From assembly GCF_000003855.2 (NCBI RefSeq), contig NW_003101682.1:7393314-7457313 (forward strand): 64,000 bases of DNA, written 5' to 3'. The notes below the pieces were generated by a model that searched no databases, had not been told where the DNA came from, and was given only the letters and a program-made list of their open reading frames with translations. This document shows, one piece after another, positions 11,013 through 21,253 of this stretch. Numbering within the stretch: position 1 is the first letter of the stretch; each line of letters starts with the position of its first letter. Origin of the DNA: Blastomyces gilchristii SLH14081 (lineage: Eukaryota; Ascomycota; Eurotiomycetes; Onygenales; Ajellomycetaceae). The position numbers were made by a program, and so were the translations under genes.

Positions 11013-12133
11013 TTTCAACGACCCACCACCGGCGTAATTTCAATGGCTGGGCTATCAAATCAATGAGTAATGACGCCAAAGAGCGAGAGATGACATTGTT
11101 GTGATGATGGCGAATCTTTCAAAGTCGCGCTTCGCATGGGATAAAGGATAAAGAGAAGATGAGCTAACTAACAACCCTAACCCTGGCCAAGACCTACGTC
11201 ACATGACTTGACTTGCAGACCTCGGGAGTCAGGCTAATCCTCTTTTAGATCTGCAGCACCGCACCAGCCCTGTGCTTACTCATCCACAGCTTTCGAGTTT
11301 GCGGCAGCGACTTCAGGGGCAAATACAGTTGAATGTGGTGCCAACAAAAACTGATTGTGGTGCTAACTTAGGCTGGAAAAACAGCTTGGTGTGGGTTCCA
11401 AACTCAATTTCACCTTGGACGACCCATGGCAGGAGCCCATTAAAAGTACATGCACTAGACAGATTCAGCAAATCATTCCAAGATTGGTACATCTCACTCA
11501 ACTCTCTTTTACCTTAGTGTAAGGAGTGTAAATTAGACAGTTCATAATTAGAATTAGAATTAGATTAAACAGGAAAGATATAGAGCCTTTGAAAAATATG
11601 AAAAATCAATATTATGAGGGGGATTGGCAGAGGGTTAGACTGGATTAGTAATATCTGTGTCTTATGTGTGAGATGTGTAGTGTGTATGTGTTTTAGAGGG
11701 AATGCTAAAATTGAACATGTGTTCGGAAAAGTGGTCGAAAACTTGGCTCCAATGTTCAACTGTAACCCGCGATGCTAAAATGTCTCTGGATGTGTTAACT
11801 AGCAAGTAGGGTTCTTTGTTTTGAAAGTGTTATTTACAGAGAGAGCATATATGACAGTCCTTTCTGTTTGTTTTATTATCGTTGATGAGCCTGTTTTTGC
11901 CTTTCTTGTCACTCTCTTCTCCCCTTAAACATAAACAAACACCTGCGCGATCCTTATCATTGCTGCCAGCTGGCTTCCTTCGTGCATTCCAGACATATTT
12001 CTCGAACCCGATCCTACATATTTTCCTGATTGCCCACTCTTGATTCAACCGTTTGCCTCGTCGGAGTCGATTGAGCATCTCCCTAAGTAGTGTCTACGGT
12101 TCTGTTTCAACCTCAGATATACAATTTTCCGCC
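11013..12133. other. divergent intergenic region between telobox and GDT1 genes
   Basis: Shared 5' region of two divergently transcribed genes. It holds the AACCCTAACCCT motif at 11173-11184 and, near 11190-11215, a stretch with CGTCACATGACTTG. No coding frame between 11,270 and 12,080 shows a domain. The C/T-rich stretch from about 11,880 to 12,130 is probably the GDT1 leader. Confidence 0.5.
11173..11184. promoter_or_regulatory. two telomeric repeats (AACCCTAACCCT) upstream of the telobox gene
   Basis: Two exact copies of AACCCT, which read TTAGGG-type on the opposite strand. They lie about 160 bp before the start codon of the telobox factor, the very protein family that binds this sequence. 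Tbf1-type factors in yeasts are known to bind RCCCTAA in promoters. Binding here is inference. Confidence 0.5.
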
Positions 12134-13847
12134 ATGAGGATCAGACGATTTCCCTCACCATTCCTCCTCCTTGCCATCCCGGCCATCACCTCTACCTTGG
12201 CCAATCCACTAATAGATTCCAGTGGTCTTGCTAATTCGAGGTCGTTAATAAGCAATCGGGCTGCCATTCCCGATTCCGCACCACTAGCCAATTACCAAGA
12301 TAACTTATCGCCCAAAGCTCGAGATGTACCATATGATGGGAAGGACGGGAAACCACACGCAGGACCTTGGGTTGAGACAAATGCTGGCCGGGATCGTAAG
12401 AAGGCGAAAGAATCGCCGAATGGGGAGCAACCAGTGAACCCCGATTCGACTGATCCACCGTCACAACATTATGGACCAGATGGGAGACCAATTCCCGCGT
12501 CAAATGATGGGGTTATGGATGATCCGAACCGGGAGCCGCCCAAGGAGGGGACGACAGGGACAGAGGGCGGTGTCTCGGAGAAAAACAAGGAATCCAATTC
12601 TGGGACTGTGAAGAATCCAGATCCACCAAAGGAAGTCCCCCCTTTACCGCACAGTGAGCAACAGAAGATTAGCCCTGGCGACGAGGCTGAACCAAAGACA
12701 GAAGGCGATGGCTCGGAAAAAGATACAGTGCTGGAGGTAAGCAGTGGAAACCCTATGTGATTGATGCACATGCGTACTCGAAGCTAATTCTGTGTTCTCT
12801 GCGTTGTATAGAAGCCAGAAGACCTACCCGAGTTACCCCATTCCATTCCCCGACCTGCATCGCCTGGCCGTCCAAGTGATCCTCTCGACCTTGATCAACA
12901 GGGTTCTCCAACAGACCCATCTCACTATAAATACTCCCAAGTACCCGAAAACATGATACAGCCACTACATTCATTCCTGCTTTCCCTCACCATGATACTC
13001 TTCTCCGAAGTCGGCGATAAAACATTCCTTGTTGCTGCCCTGATGGCCATGCGCCATCCGCGCATGGTTGTCTTTTCCTCAGCTTTCACCGCTCTCATCG
13101 CAATGACCGTGCTATCCGCTCTCCTGGGCCATGCTGTCCCTACCCTAATCTCGAAATCGTTCACAAACATTCTAGCTGCGGTGCTTTTCCTTATCTTTGG
13201 CGTGAAGATGGCTTTCGAAGCAAAAAAAATGGCTCCCGACGAAGGTGTGGGTGAGGAGATGAAAGAGGTCGAGATGGAACTGGAAGAGAAAGAACATCAA
13301 CACCGGCGACTAAACCGACGGGGATCTATTAGCCCCTATGCACTCGAAGCTGGGCGTGGCCCTCGGAAGAGCCGCTCCTCGAACCACCGCCTCCCGCCTC
13401 CTGAAAGTATTTCCTCATCATCGTCAAGAGGCAGCTCCCCCTCCCGTGGTAACTCTTTATCAAGCATGGGAGTTGGCTTGAACAATTTATTCTCATTTCT
13501 TTTGAGCCCTGCGTGGGTTCAAACATTCGTCATGACTTTTCTTGGAGAGTGGGGTGATCGAAGCCAGATTGCTACTATTGCTATGGCTGCCGGTAAGGAT
13601 TACTGGTGGGTTACGTGTGGCGCTGTCACCGGTCATGGAATCTGTACAGCAGCAGCAGTGATCGGGGGACGGGCAATTGCTGGCAGAGTTAGCATGCGGG
13701 CTGGTAAGTATCATGTCATACCTTTGGAGAATATAATCATACCACTCGTAAAACTAATGGTCTGCGTTTTGTTGAATAGTAACATTTGGCGGCGCCGCGG
13801 CATTTTTCATTTTCGGTATCATATACATCTTCGAAGCGATCTATTAA
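12134..13847 (+). CDS. Gdt1/UPF0016 (TMEM165 family) Golgi cation transporter with long N-terminal extension
   Basis: Three exons, join(12134..12736,12812..13703,13780..13847), 520 residues. Introns are GTAAGC...TATAG and GTAAGT...AATAG; the last exon gives VTFGGAAAFFIFGIIYIFEA, the usual family ending. The two signature motifs are present: E267-V-G-D-K-T and E447-W-G-D-R-S, each in a membrane helix followed by further helices. Members move Ca2+/Mn2+ (with H+) in the Golgi and support glycosylation. Residues 1-22 (MRIRRFPSPFLLLAIPAI...) are a signal peptide, followed by about 220 Pro/Gly/Asp/Lys-rich residues before the first helix. The loop between the two halves (about 340-425) is Glu- and Ser-rich. 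Yeast Gdt1 is about 280 residues, so the size here comes from the extension and loop. The ATG at 12134 is chosen over the upstream one at 12053 because it starts the signal peptide. Confidence 0.92.
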
Positions 13848-14139
13848 TTTTATATCGATCCTGGCGCACGTTCCATGCTATCGGGTCCACGGCAGATGCA
13901 TTTATCCTCTTCACTGGTTTCATTAACAACGCATCTTCACTCCTCAAAACTCGAAATGATCATATTGCATAAAATGAATGCGCCTGTGATATCTTAGCGC
14001 CGGGACTACTCCTATTACCGACTTTCCTCCCCTTTGCGCCACATTTTAATACTCCAGGTTGTTTGTCCTGACCTGCTTAATTTTTACTCTTCATGTATTA
14101 TTTTCATTGTGCCCCTCTTGTGCTACGCGACCTCGACTT

Positions 14140-14173
<34 letters not shown>

Positions 14174-15261
14174 GCTGTCCACAATGTGGATTCCTTTCTT
14201 GCTGGTCTAACTTATAGATTTCTTGCTTTGATATTCCTGTCTGCAAAGAAATAAACAAGCCACGATCTGACATCTACTAGAGATGGGGCTCTCACTATTT
14301 TTATTTCATTTTATGTTTTTTTTGGTCGACACACATGCTGGCGTGGTTTATTTTCTTGCTTTCTTTGCAAGCCGTACCTTACGCTGAGTATGTCTCTGTT
14401 CCTGATATCTTTTTTTTTTATAATCTATGTTTCTCTTTTCTTTGTTGTCTGCAAATATCTTTTGCTTTTGAATGGAGATGCTTTGGCATTTCTTTCTCTT
14501 TCTTTTTTCTATTGTGAAATAAATACTGTTCCTTGTAATATATACATCCACACCGCATTGAAAAGTTCTGCATCTATGACAAAAGATAGTCCTATCGAGT
14601 CATCTAGCGTGTCATGCTTCCAATGCATAAATCAGTTTTACCCCTTAGGCACGGTTGCTGTGTTGTCCTCCCACTTATCCCATGATATTCGTCAAGTCAT
14701 CATCGCCGGCTGATGTATCCCTTTGTGTCCCCGAAGCAACAAAAGGGATGGACCTTTACTGTTGAACACCTTTGTGTCTTGTGGCTCTTAGTTTCCAAAG
14801 CAACACAGTGAGTATAGAAACTGTTTACTTTCTCCTCTGCATCTCCTCTGCACAATTAATCTTGATCAGTCTCACTAGGATCCAATGCAATATTCATCCT
14901 TGAGACTGTGATCAACACCTCATACCCATCATACCCAAGAACAACACAAGGCATGGAACTTCCAGTTCCTTTCTCACATTCCTGTTCAGCACTCATCAAC
15001 ACATTCTCACTGATTTTGCTGTGTTGTGTTGCTTATGCTTGGTTTTCAATTCCCCACGCATCTCAAAGTTCTTATCCAACCGGTGCATATCGTGCATCCC
15101 TTCTATCCTCAATCAATCATCAGAAGTTACGTGCAAAACAAGAGTTAAGAAGGAACAGCTCGTCAAGCCGCAATCGATTCCAAGCAAGGAAAAAGAAAGC
15201 CCCCCCGCCAGCTCCTTGAGGACAGCAGAAAAAGAGAGCGGCGGAAGGAAAACAAGCAGCC
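13848..15261. other. intergenic, no gene seen
   Basis: 3' flank of the GDT1 gene and promoter of the next plus-strand gene. It contains a run of 30 T and T-rich frames around 14335-14713 that lack domains. C/T-rich and CA-rich DNA from about 14,820 to 15,260 looks like a leader region. Confidence 0.5.
14143..14172. repeat. homopolymer run of 30 T
   Basis: Uninterrupted T tract about 300 bp after the GDT1 stop codon, in the 3' flank. The length is likely to vary between isolates and may be imprecise in the assembly. Confidence 0.9.
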
Positions 15262-17403
15262 ATGCCAAAACCTCCTTTATTCGGCCGCCGCCGGCGTTCA
15301 ACCCCCACCCCATCTAGAATCGACGAGAGTAGCGTTTTAGACACCGAAATCACTGAAGTAACCCGCGACCGCAAGCGTGAGACAGCGGTGACTTTCAATG
15401 TTTTCTACGGGAAACCGGATCTGTCCCGCCAGCTGCTTAAGCACGTCGCGTTCACTGACAACGCTTCCGTGCACACGGAGTTCTTCGAACAGTGTGGCAG
15501 ACAAGTGCTGGTGCAGAACGGTAAAGACAAGGGCAAGGGCCAAGGGAAGAAGGGGAAGGAGAAGGGAAAAGAGAAAATGAAGAATGCATTTTATGCTTGC
15601 CAGACGGTGGAAAGCGGGTTGCCGCAGTTTCAGGAGCTGGCCTATTTGGCTGCAGGGTTCAGTGAGGAGGTTTTGAAGTTGTGTGTGGGTGGTTGTGCTG
15701 CATGTGGCAGCCATGATGAAGATGGCGATGGTGATGGTGATGGAGGCAAAGGGAAGGGAAAGGCAAGCGCGGCGAGTGCAATGGTCTATCGTCCACTTTG
15801 TTGCTCTGTGGATGGTTATGAGATGTTAGAAGATGGGCTGTGGATGCGCAAGCTTATGATGGCTATTGCGCATTTGGTGGAGGAATTTGATACATGCGAG
15901 AAGGCCAAGAAGGCTATTGGGATTGTGGAGAAGGTTGAGGGAATGGATGACGAGGCGGAAACGCATCCTTTTGTGAATATTTTGGCGGTGCCAGTCTGCG
16001 AGCCGGATGGGGAGTGTCAGAACATCGCGGAGAAGGCTATCGACTCATTTATGCAGGGGATTCTGAAGGGGTTGGAGAGTGATAATAAGCGGTCTAGTGC
16101 TAGGTTTTCATCCAGAGACTCTTTTTCCAAAGGCGCATTTGATGAAAGTGTTTGGGAGGATGACATGGGTCTGAGCGACGGCGATACCGAGAAAGACGAC
16201 GACGATGTTGACAGTGAGGGCGATACAGAGAACGATCAGGCCCCTCCAAAGAAGCGCGATAGGCCTTCTCTTTCGCGCCATATGAGCCTCGAGACCATGC
16301 AGCCAGTCCGCCTTGTTGTCTTCTCCGGCATCCCTATCGTCGATCCCAAAGAACCACCCCGTCACGGCCGACTGAATATGTTACTTTTCACCTCCAACTG
16401 GCCAACAGAGATGCTTACTGGCTACGGAGACCGGGAAGAGCCCGAGTATGTGTGCTACCAACACATCGCAGCATTTCACGAACAAGCCATGCTGGACGCA
16501 ACCGATTTCCGCTGTGCCATCTGTCCTGGCACGGGGACGAAAGCCACAGCCCTCTTCCATTCCCCTATCTCTTTTAAACGAGACAACAGCAACTCCAGCT
16601 CCAGCTTACAACCCATCCGTGACATCATCATGAAGCTGGCCAAGTATGTAGGCGGTAGCTGGAAATACCCAGACACCACCGCTGCGCTGGGTTTGGATGG
16701 ATTCCCTAACATCACCGACTTCGTCGTGCCCATCTGCGAGAGAGACTCTGTTTGCGAGAAGACTGCGCTGGTCACAGCTCAGGTGTTTCTTCATATGTAT
16801 TTGCCCGAGGGAGTTATCCCCTTATACCCAGACCTATATCCCACGACGGACTTCGCCCGTATTTGGAAGAAGGAGAGATTCGGGAAGAATCCGAGACTCA
16901 TCTCGAAAATGATCGGGACTGGGCTGATGAGTGACAGTCATGACGGTGGTCAAGAGGAGCACAGGTACAACGGTGCCGATACCGATACCAAAACACCTCA
17001 ACGCCCGTCCCTGAAGGGTAGACACAGTAACAACAGGTCTTCGACCGGCTCCGAGCCAAGAACCAGAAGCTGGATCAAGGGCATGACCATCGAAGATTTC
17101 CGCCAGGCTGTCGAGAACGGTGCGACTTGGGACCAGCTCAAGGAGCTCTGCTTCGAAAACCTCAGGATCGTGCTCGACTTCCAGCCGCCTGTGACGCCAA
17201 TGGCGCTGGCGACGGCTCCTACTTCGCCTGTCGCTGCTACACCGACTTCTGAAACATTCCAGGGGGGAGTGTTGGAAGGTGGAGGGTTGACTTCTAGTTT
17301 TGGATCTAGTTTTGGTTACCCTAGCTCTGCCACGACTTCGTGGTCATCGGCGGGCCTAGCTGCTCGAGGCGATGAGGGATATTTTACGGTGAAGAAAGTG
17401 TGA
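15262..17403 (+). CDS. hypothetical protein with duplicated Cys motif
   Basis: Single exon, 713 residues, no signal peptide or membrane segment. I do not recognise the family. The sequence shows an internal duplication: VPVCEPDGEC (C246 and C252) and VPICERDSVC (C492 and C498), each preceded by a hydrophobic strand (FVNILA, FPNITDF) and followed by a helix with A and F at matching spacing. Each copy also has an upstream Cys pair (CVGGCAACG and CAICPGTG) about 60-100 residues earlier. Between the copies is an acidic Asp-rich segment (SDGDTEKDDDDVDSEGDTEN). A Lys/Gly-rich tract (about 85-106) and a Ser/Thr-rich tail frame the domain. Paired cysteines suggest metal binding or a disulphide-like scaffold; this is inference. 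The ATG at 15262 precedes MPKPPLFGRRRRSTPTPSR. Confidence 0.75.
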   Translation: MPKPPLFGRRRRSTPTPSRIDESSVLDTEITEVTRDRKRETAVTFNVFYGKPDLSRQLLKHVAFTDNASVHTEFFEQCGRQVLVQNGKDKGKGQGKKGKEKGKEKMKNAFYACQTVESGLPQFQELAYLAAGFSEEVLKLCVGGCAACGSHDEDGDGDGDGGKGKGKASAASAMVYRPLCCSVDGYEMLEDGLWMRKLMMAIAHLVEEFDTCEKAKKAIGIVEKVEGMDDEAETHPFVNILAVPVCEPDGECQNIAEKAIDSFMQGILKGLESDNKRSSARFSSRDSFSKGAFDESVWEDDMGLSDGDTEKDDDDVDSEGDTENDQAPPKKRDRPSLSRHMSLETMQPVRLVVFSGIPIVDPKEPPRHGRLNMLLFTSNWPTEMLTGYGDREEPEYVCYQHIAAFHEQAMLDATDFRCAICPGTGTKATALFHSPISFKRDNSNSSSSLQPIRDIIMKLAKYVGGSWKYPDTTAALGLDGFPNITDFVVPICERDSVCEKTALVTAQVFLHMYLPEGVIPLYPDLYPTTDFARIWKKERFGKNPRLISKMIGTGLMSDSHDGGQEEHRYNGADTDTKTPQRPSLKGRHSNNRSSTGSEPRTRSWIKGMTIEDFRQAVENGATWDQLKELCFENLRIVLDFQPPVTPMALATAPTSPVAATPTSETFQGGVLEGGGLTSSFGSSFGYPSSATTSWSSAGLAARGDEGYFTVKKV

Positions 17404-17707
17404 TGTTTGTGTCCTTGATTTCTTTGTGCCCTCTTTTTGTTTAAGGGTTGGTTATTGTACGTTATTGATTAATAGTACATGTACATGTTAGCGTCACAGA
17501 TTTCCCCTTCCCCAAATATACGTGGAATATGTGTGGTTAAAATACACATACACAGGAGGGGAAAAAAATTAAAAAATAAAAAGGAAAAGAAAGGCAAAGA
17601 AAAGAAACAAAAGAATAGAGAACCAAGACCTCCGTACTTTGTACCCATAAACCATGCAAATCTGCCTCACTTGGACCCCCATCTCCTAATTCCCTACTAT
17701 TTTAGAT
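17404..17707. other. convergent 3' flanks, no gene seen
   Basis: About 300 bp between two convergent genes. A-rich plus-strand DNA at about 17,560-17,620 fits the 3' untranslated region of the upstream gene. A GTACATGTACATG repeat lies at about 17,474-17,488. Confidence 0.5.
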
Positions 17708-18922
17708 TCACCCCTGAATAACATCCGGGATATCCATCACATACTCCCTGAGATCAAGATCCATTTCAAGCTCAGCAACATCCTCACCCCGATTCCCCAC
17801 TCGCCCATTCTCATTCTCATTCCCACCCTCATTCTCAATCGCCTCTACCCCGCCCTCCGCCGCCCGCCTACTAAAAAGGCGAAAGCGAGACTCCTCACCC
17901 CGCTCTACCTCATACGGATGAACATCAACATGATCAAAGCGTACCATTTTCTTCTTCTCCCTCTTCCTCTTCTTCTGCTTCTGCTCATTATTGTGCTTGG
18001 ATCGGTGGGAACTTGACGATCTGCTTCGCCTACTAGTACCAGTACTGGTACCAGTAGCAGCGCCAGCGCCAGCACCAGCGCCTTTGCCTTTACCTTTACC
18101 TTCACCTTCCCTTTCTCTTTCCCCATCATCACCCCCATCTTCATAACCATACGGCTCCTTATGATAATTTGTTTTCAGCGAGATTACGAAATTAATCGCC
18201 GACATCGGCGATGGGGCGGACTCGCGACGGCGCCGCGCGGAGGGCGACATCTCGCCGAGCTCGTTTTGTGTGGCGGTATCGTAGCGTGTTATGAAGGTGT
18301 TTCTTTCTGTGTTGAGTCGGGTATCTGCTTGGGAGGTATATGGCATGGATATCCGTCCCTGTGCATTGTCGTCTACTACTGCTGTTGTTGGAAGTTTAAG
18401 AATTGGCTTTCTTTGCGACGGGTGGCGGGTGAGGTGGGACTTTTTTGGGCGGGTTGAGGAGCGGGAGCGGGAGGACAAAGATGGACGAGGTAACGGAGTG
18501 CTGGGGTGGATTATGGTTGGGATCGGAAGGTCTGTGTTTCTTGTCGGGGTTCTGGCTCTGCTTGTGGAATCGGAGGATTTCCGCTTTACTGAAGCTGGGC
18601 GTCTCCGTATATTGTTATTTTTGCTGGTGCTACTTTTGTTTCTGTTGCTGGCGTTCTTTGTTCGACTGGTGGTGGCCCCGGAAGTGGGCGAGGATAAAGG
18701 GGTGGGTGGCGCGATTGCTCCAGGACGGCTAGGGAGTGCAGAGGACAACTCGCTGGATGGCCATGATGAATTCTGGGTACTTAGGCCGGGGGGGTTTTGT
18801 GAGTCGCTTTGTTGACTGCTTTGCTGCGGGCTGTTGCACTCCTCAGCTGGAGACGAAGAATCCCCAGTTGTTCGTGGGCGTGATTTTCGGTGCAGGATAT
18901 TTGGAAAATGGAAGCCAACCAT
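17708..18922 (-). CDS. low-complexity hypothetical protein
   Basis: Single frame of 404 residues beginning MVGFHFPNILHRKSRPRTTG. Most is Ser/Arg/Pro-rich and probably disordered. The better-ordered parts are a central block (ISMPYTSQADTRLNTERNTF then ITRYDTATQNELGEMSPSARR) and a C-terminal block (MVRFDHVDVHPYEVERGEES...ELEMDLDLREYVMDIPDVIQ). Between them a (GK)n/(GA)n tract, KGKGKGAGAGAGAATGTSTG, comes from hexamer-like repeats at about 18,045-18,100. No known domain is seen. The protein-like conserved blocks and the absence of stops across 1.2 kb support a real gene; the opposite-strand frames are shadows of its biased composition. Function unknown. Confidence 0.6.
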   Translation of the reverse strand: MVGFHFPNILHRKSRPRTTGDSSSPAEECNSPQQSSQQSDSQNPPGLSTQNSSWPSSELSSALPSRPGAIAPPTPLSSPTSGATTSRTKNASNRNKSSTSKNNNIRRRPASVKRKSSDSTSRARTPTRNTDLPIPTIIHPSTPLPRPSLSSRSRSSTRPKKSHLTRHPSQRKPILKLPTTAVVDDNAQGRISMPYTSQADTRLNTERNTFITRYDTATQNELGEMSPSARRRRESAPSPMSAINFVISLKTNYHKEPYGYEDGGDDGEREREGEGKGKGKGAGAGAGAATGTSTGTSRRSRSSSSHRSKHNNEQKQKKRKREKKKMVRFDHVDVHPYEVERGEESRFRLFSRRAAEGGVEAIENEGGNENENGRVGNRGEDVAELEMDLDLREYVMDIPDVIQG

Positions 18923-21253
18923 TTTATACGCGTTCGGCGGTATTCACGAAGGTATATTATTCTTCAGAAATTGATAATCAACAAGCTTGATGGGGTAATG
19001 TATAGATATATAAGGATAAGTTGTGGTATATGTGTACGCCTATACCAAACGTGGATTGATTAGCAAATACCTTAGGTAGCAGGCTTTGTCGCATCAAGTA
19101 TGCTCACAGTTGACGTGATGAGGATGATTTTCTGAGCTAACTGGGTTTTTTTTTGAAGGACGGGGAATCGTTATATACCTAGATATAGCTGCAGTGAAGG
19201 ACCTCATAATTGCGAGCACGAGCATATAATAGAGTTGTAATATAGGCATATGGGATGTCAGCAGTGGAAGGAGGAGGATAAAAAGTTGTACATAAAAAGG
19301 TATACTTGTACCAGACAGCAAGCAGTACATGACCAGCAAGTGATCATGCATACTGAAGCCATGGTCATGTTCCCCTGAGAGTCATCTTGGTGTCTGAGGT
19401 CGAGGTTGCTTGCGGTTGACTGCGATGAGAGGGCATTGTATATTCTCTTAGTAGTTTAGAAAACTTGTACTTTTCGTATATTGATTAGGGGCATCGCTAA
19501 GCCCAGTCGTTGTTTACCTCTTGGATATTATTGGGGACAATACGTTGGTGATTCCACATTTTCGAAGTATATGGCTTGGGTATATCTTTATCAGGTGAGT
19601 GAAGCTGAGGAGGAAGAAAATGTACTGTGCGGAATAGGCCAGTACAGGTGGCCCTTGAGAAGTAGAATAACACAACGGCTGAGGAATGTTGCTAATTCAT
19701 AGACAGACCGTCTCAGCACGTAGAATGCTATTGTGGAGGTGCAGCATTTAACAATGAACCAGCACGGTCTTTGTGTGCGTCTTTTGTGACGTTGATATAT
19801 CCAGGGATATCGACGAGAATCCTGCACCTGGGGCATAAAGCGAACAGCCCAACACGGCGAAGACGGAGAATCAAGTTTCGCAAAGGACCCCGAGGAAGCC
19901 ATTCAAGAAAAGGTAATTTTCGAAAAGGATGCATGACTTGTGCAGACGACGACGAAGCCCAATATATGGGTTTTGATTGATCATCCCGACGAAAGCGAAC
20001 GAAAACCAAGCAATTCGACCGCGGCAAGCTTGAGGAAATGCACGATGACCGCATCAGCGCTGATGTCTCCATCAGATGACAGGCGACTGGCTAGGTAGTT
20101 ACTAGCAGTCTTTGCACGGTGATAGTCGCCGCTTACCCAGATCACGCTGTGGCAATCTCTCTCTCTCTCCCCACAGCAAGCCGCAGATGAGAAATGTCAG
20201 TAGCAACAATGTATGGCGGTGAGAAAGCCCCGCCTCCCACGCTGTGCATGGCGACGCATATCTCCCCGTCCACATCCGTCACGGCTGCAGCGGCGCGACG
20301 AAAGCCGTGTTCTGCCAAGGCATAAGTGCAACCTCCCCCGGCCATTAGACGCCTCATCTGCAGGGCCCAAGAACAGCCATGACGCCATTCTTCCGAGTTT
20401 ACATTTTCACGCGGACAAGCATGAGACGAACACTAGGAGCTTGGGTGCAGCACTGGATCGGTGGTGCTGATTGACAGGAAGTACTGTGAAGTTTGGTGTG
20501 AGGAATATACACATGGGAGCAATGGGCGCAATGGCAAGATGTGAATTGAAGCGTATGCTCTGTAGTTGTTCCCCGGCACATTGATTGACTACAGCGTATT
20601 TTATAAGTTAATAATAACTTCAGCGTACGATGAGGGAAGCAGGCGAGGACTGTTAGCGATGGCTGGGTTGGGGTACCGGGTGGATACCTGAAATAGAGTG
20701 AACCATTGTAGCACGGGGGAGGTACACGCCAAGTCCCTAGCGCATGCATGTCGTGCAAATGCCTGTCGACAAGCTCCTCCTTTGCAGCTGCAGACAAACA
20801 AACCAAACCAACCTCGACTCTCTCCTCTCTGCCTTTTTGCGCACGCTGGGGTTTATATCTTGCCCGCTCGCTCCCCGCTCTTCCTCTGCCCTTCTTCTTC
20901 TTCTTCTTCTTCTTTTTCTTCCTGTCTACTACATCTTTGTGATATTCCCTGTGTCTTCCTCGTTCTGCTGTTGGTGGGAGTGTGGTAAGGCTTTGCTTGC
21001 TACCCATCAAAGCTTTCCCCAGTCCAGTCTGGTTTACTGGTCTTTCTCTCTTCTCCCTCCAATAGAATAAGCATCTCTTTTTCTATTATAGATTCTTGTG
21101 AATAATATCCTCCTTTCCCTTCTCATCTGGGACTCGTTGAAGGGTGAATTCCGTATTTCCCTCCAGCCTGTCCTGGCTACCGTACTCTATTTATAGACAC
21201 AAGTTGCGCGCCTGAGATACCACTCTCAACGATTCGCACCCGAACCACCCCTC
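18923..21253. other. long intergenic region, no supported gene
   Basis: More than 2.3 kb between divergent genes. Short frames occur at 19,481-20,072, 20,142-20,388 and 20,399-21,010, but none has a domain or a convincing splice structure. A (CTT)n run lies at about 20,890-20,925 and C/T-rich DNA extends to 21,240, consistent with the promoter and leader of the MFS gene. Confidence 0.45.

Noticed and set aside
11173..11184. An old telomere or chromosome-end scar
   Set aside because: Only two repeat units are present, within an ordinary promoter and with normal genes on both sides.
18161..18815. Plus-strand frames with Leu/Phe-rich segments as a membrane protein
   Set aside because: They are mirror images of the Ser/Arg-rich minus-strand gene and contain no consistent start or helix pattern.
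19771..19980. A Zn2Cys6 regulator start (Arg/Lys-rich region followed by KGCMTC)
   Set aside because: The remaining four cysteines and the RRxKC motif do not follow in any frame, and no splice restores them.
20142..21010. Minus-strand frames of 63-203 residues as genes
   Set aside because: They cross a (CTT)n repeat giving poly-Lys, have no domain or splice sites, and overlap the likely MFS promoter and leader.
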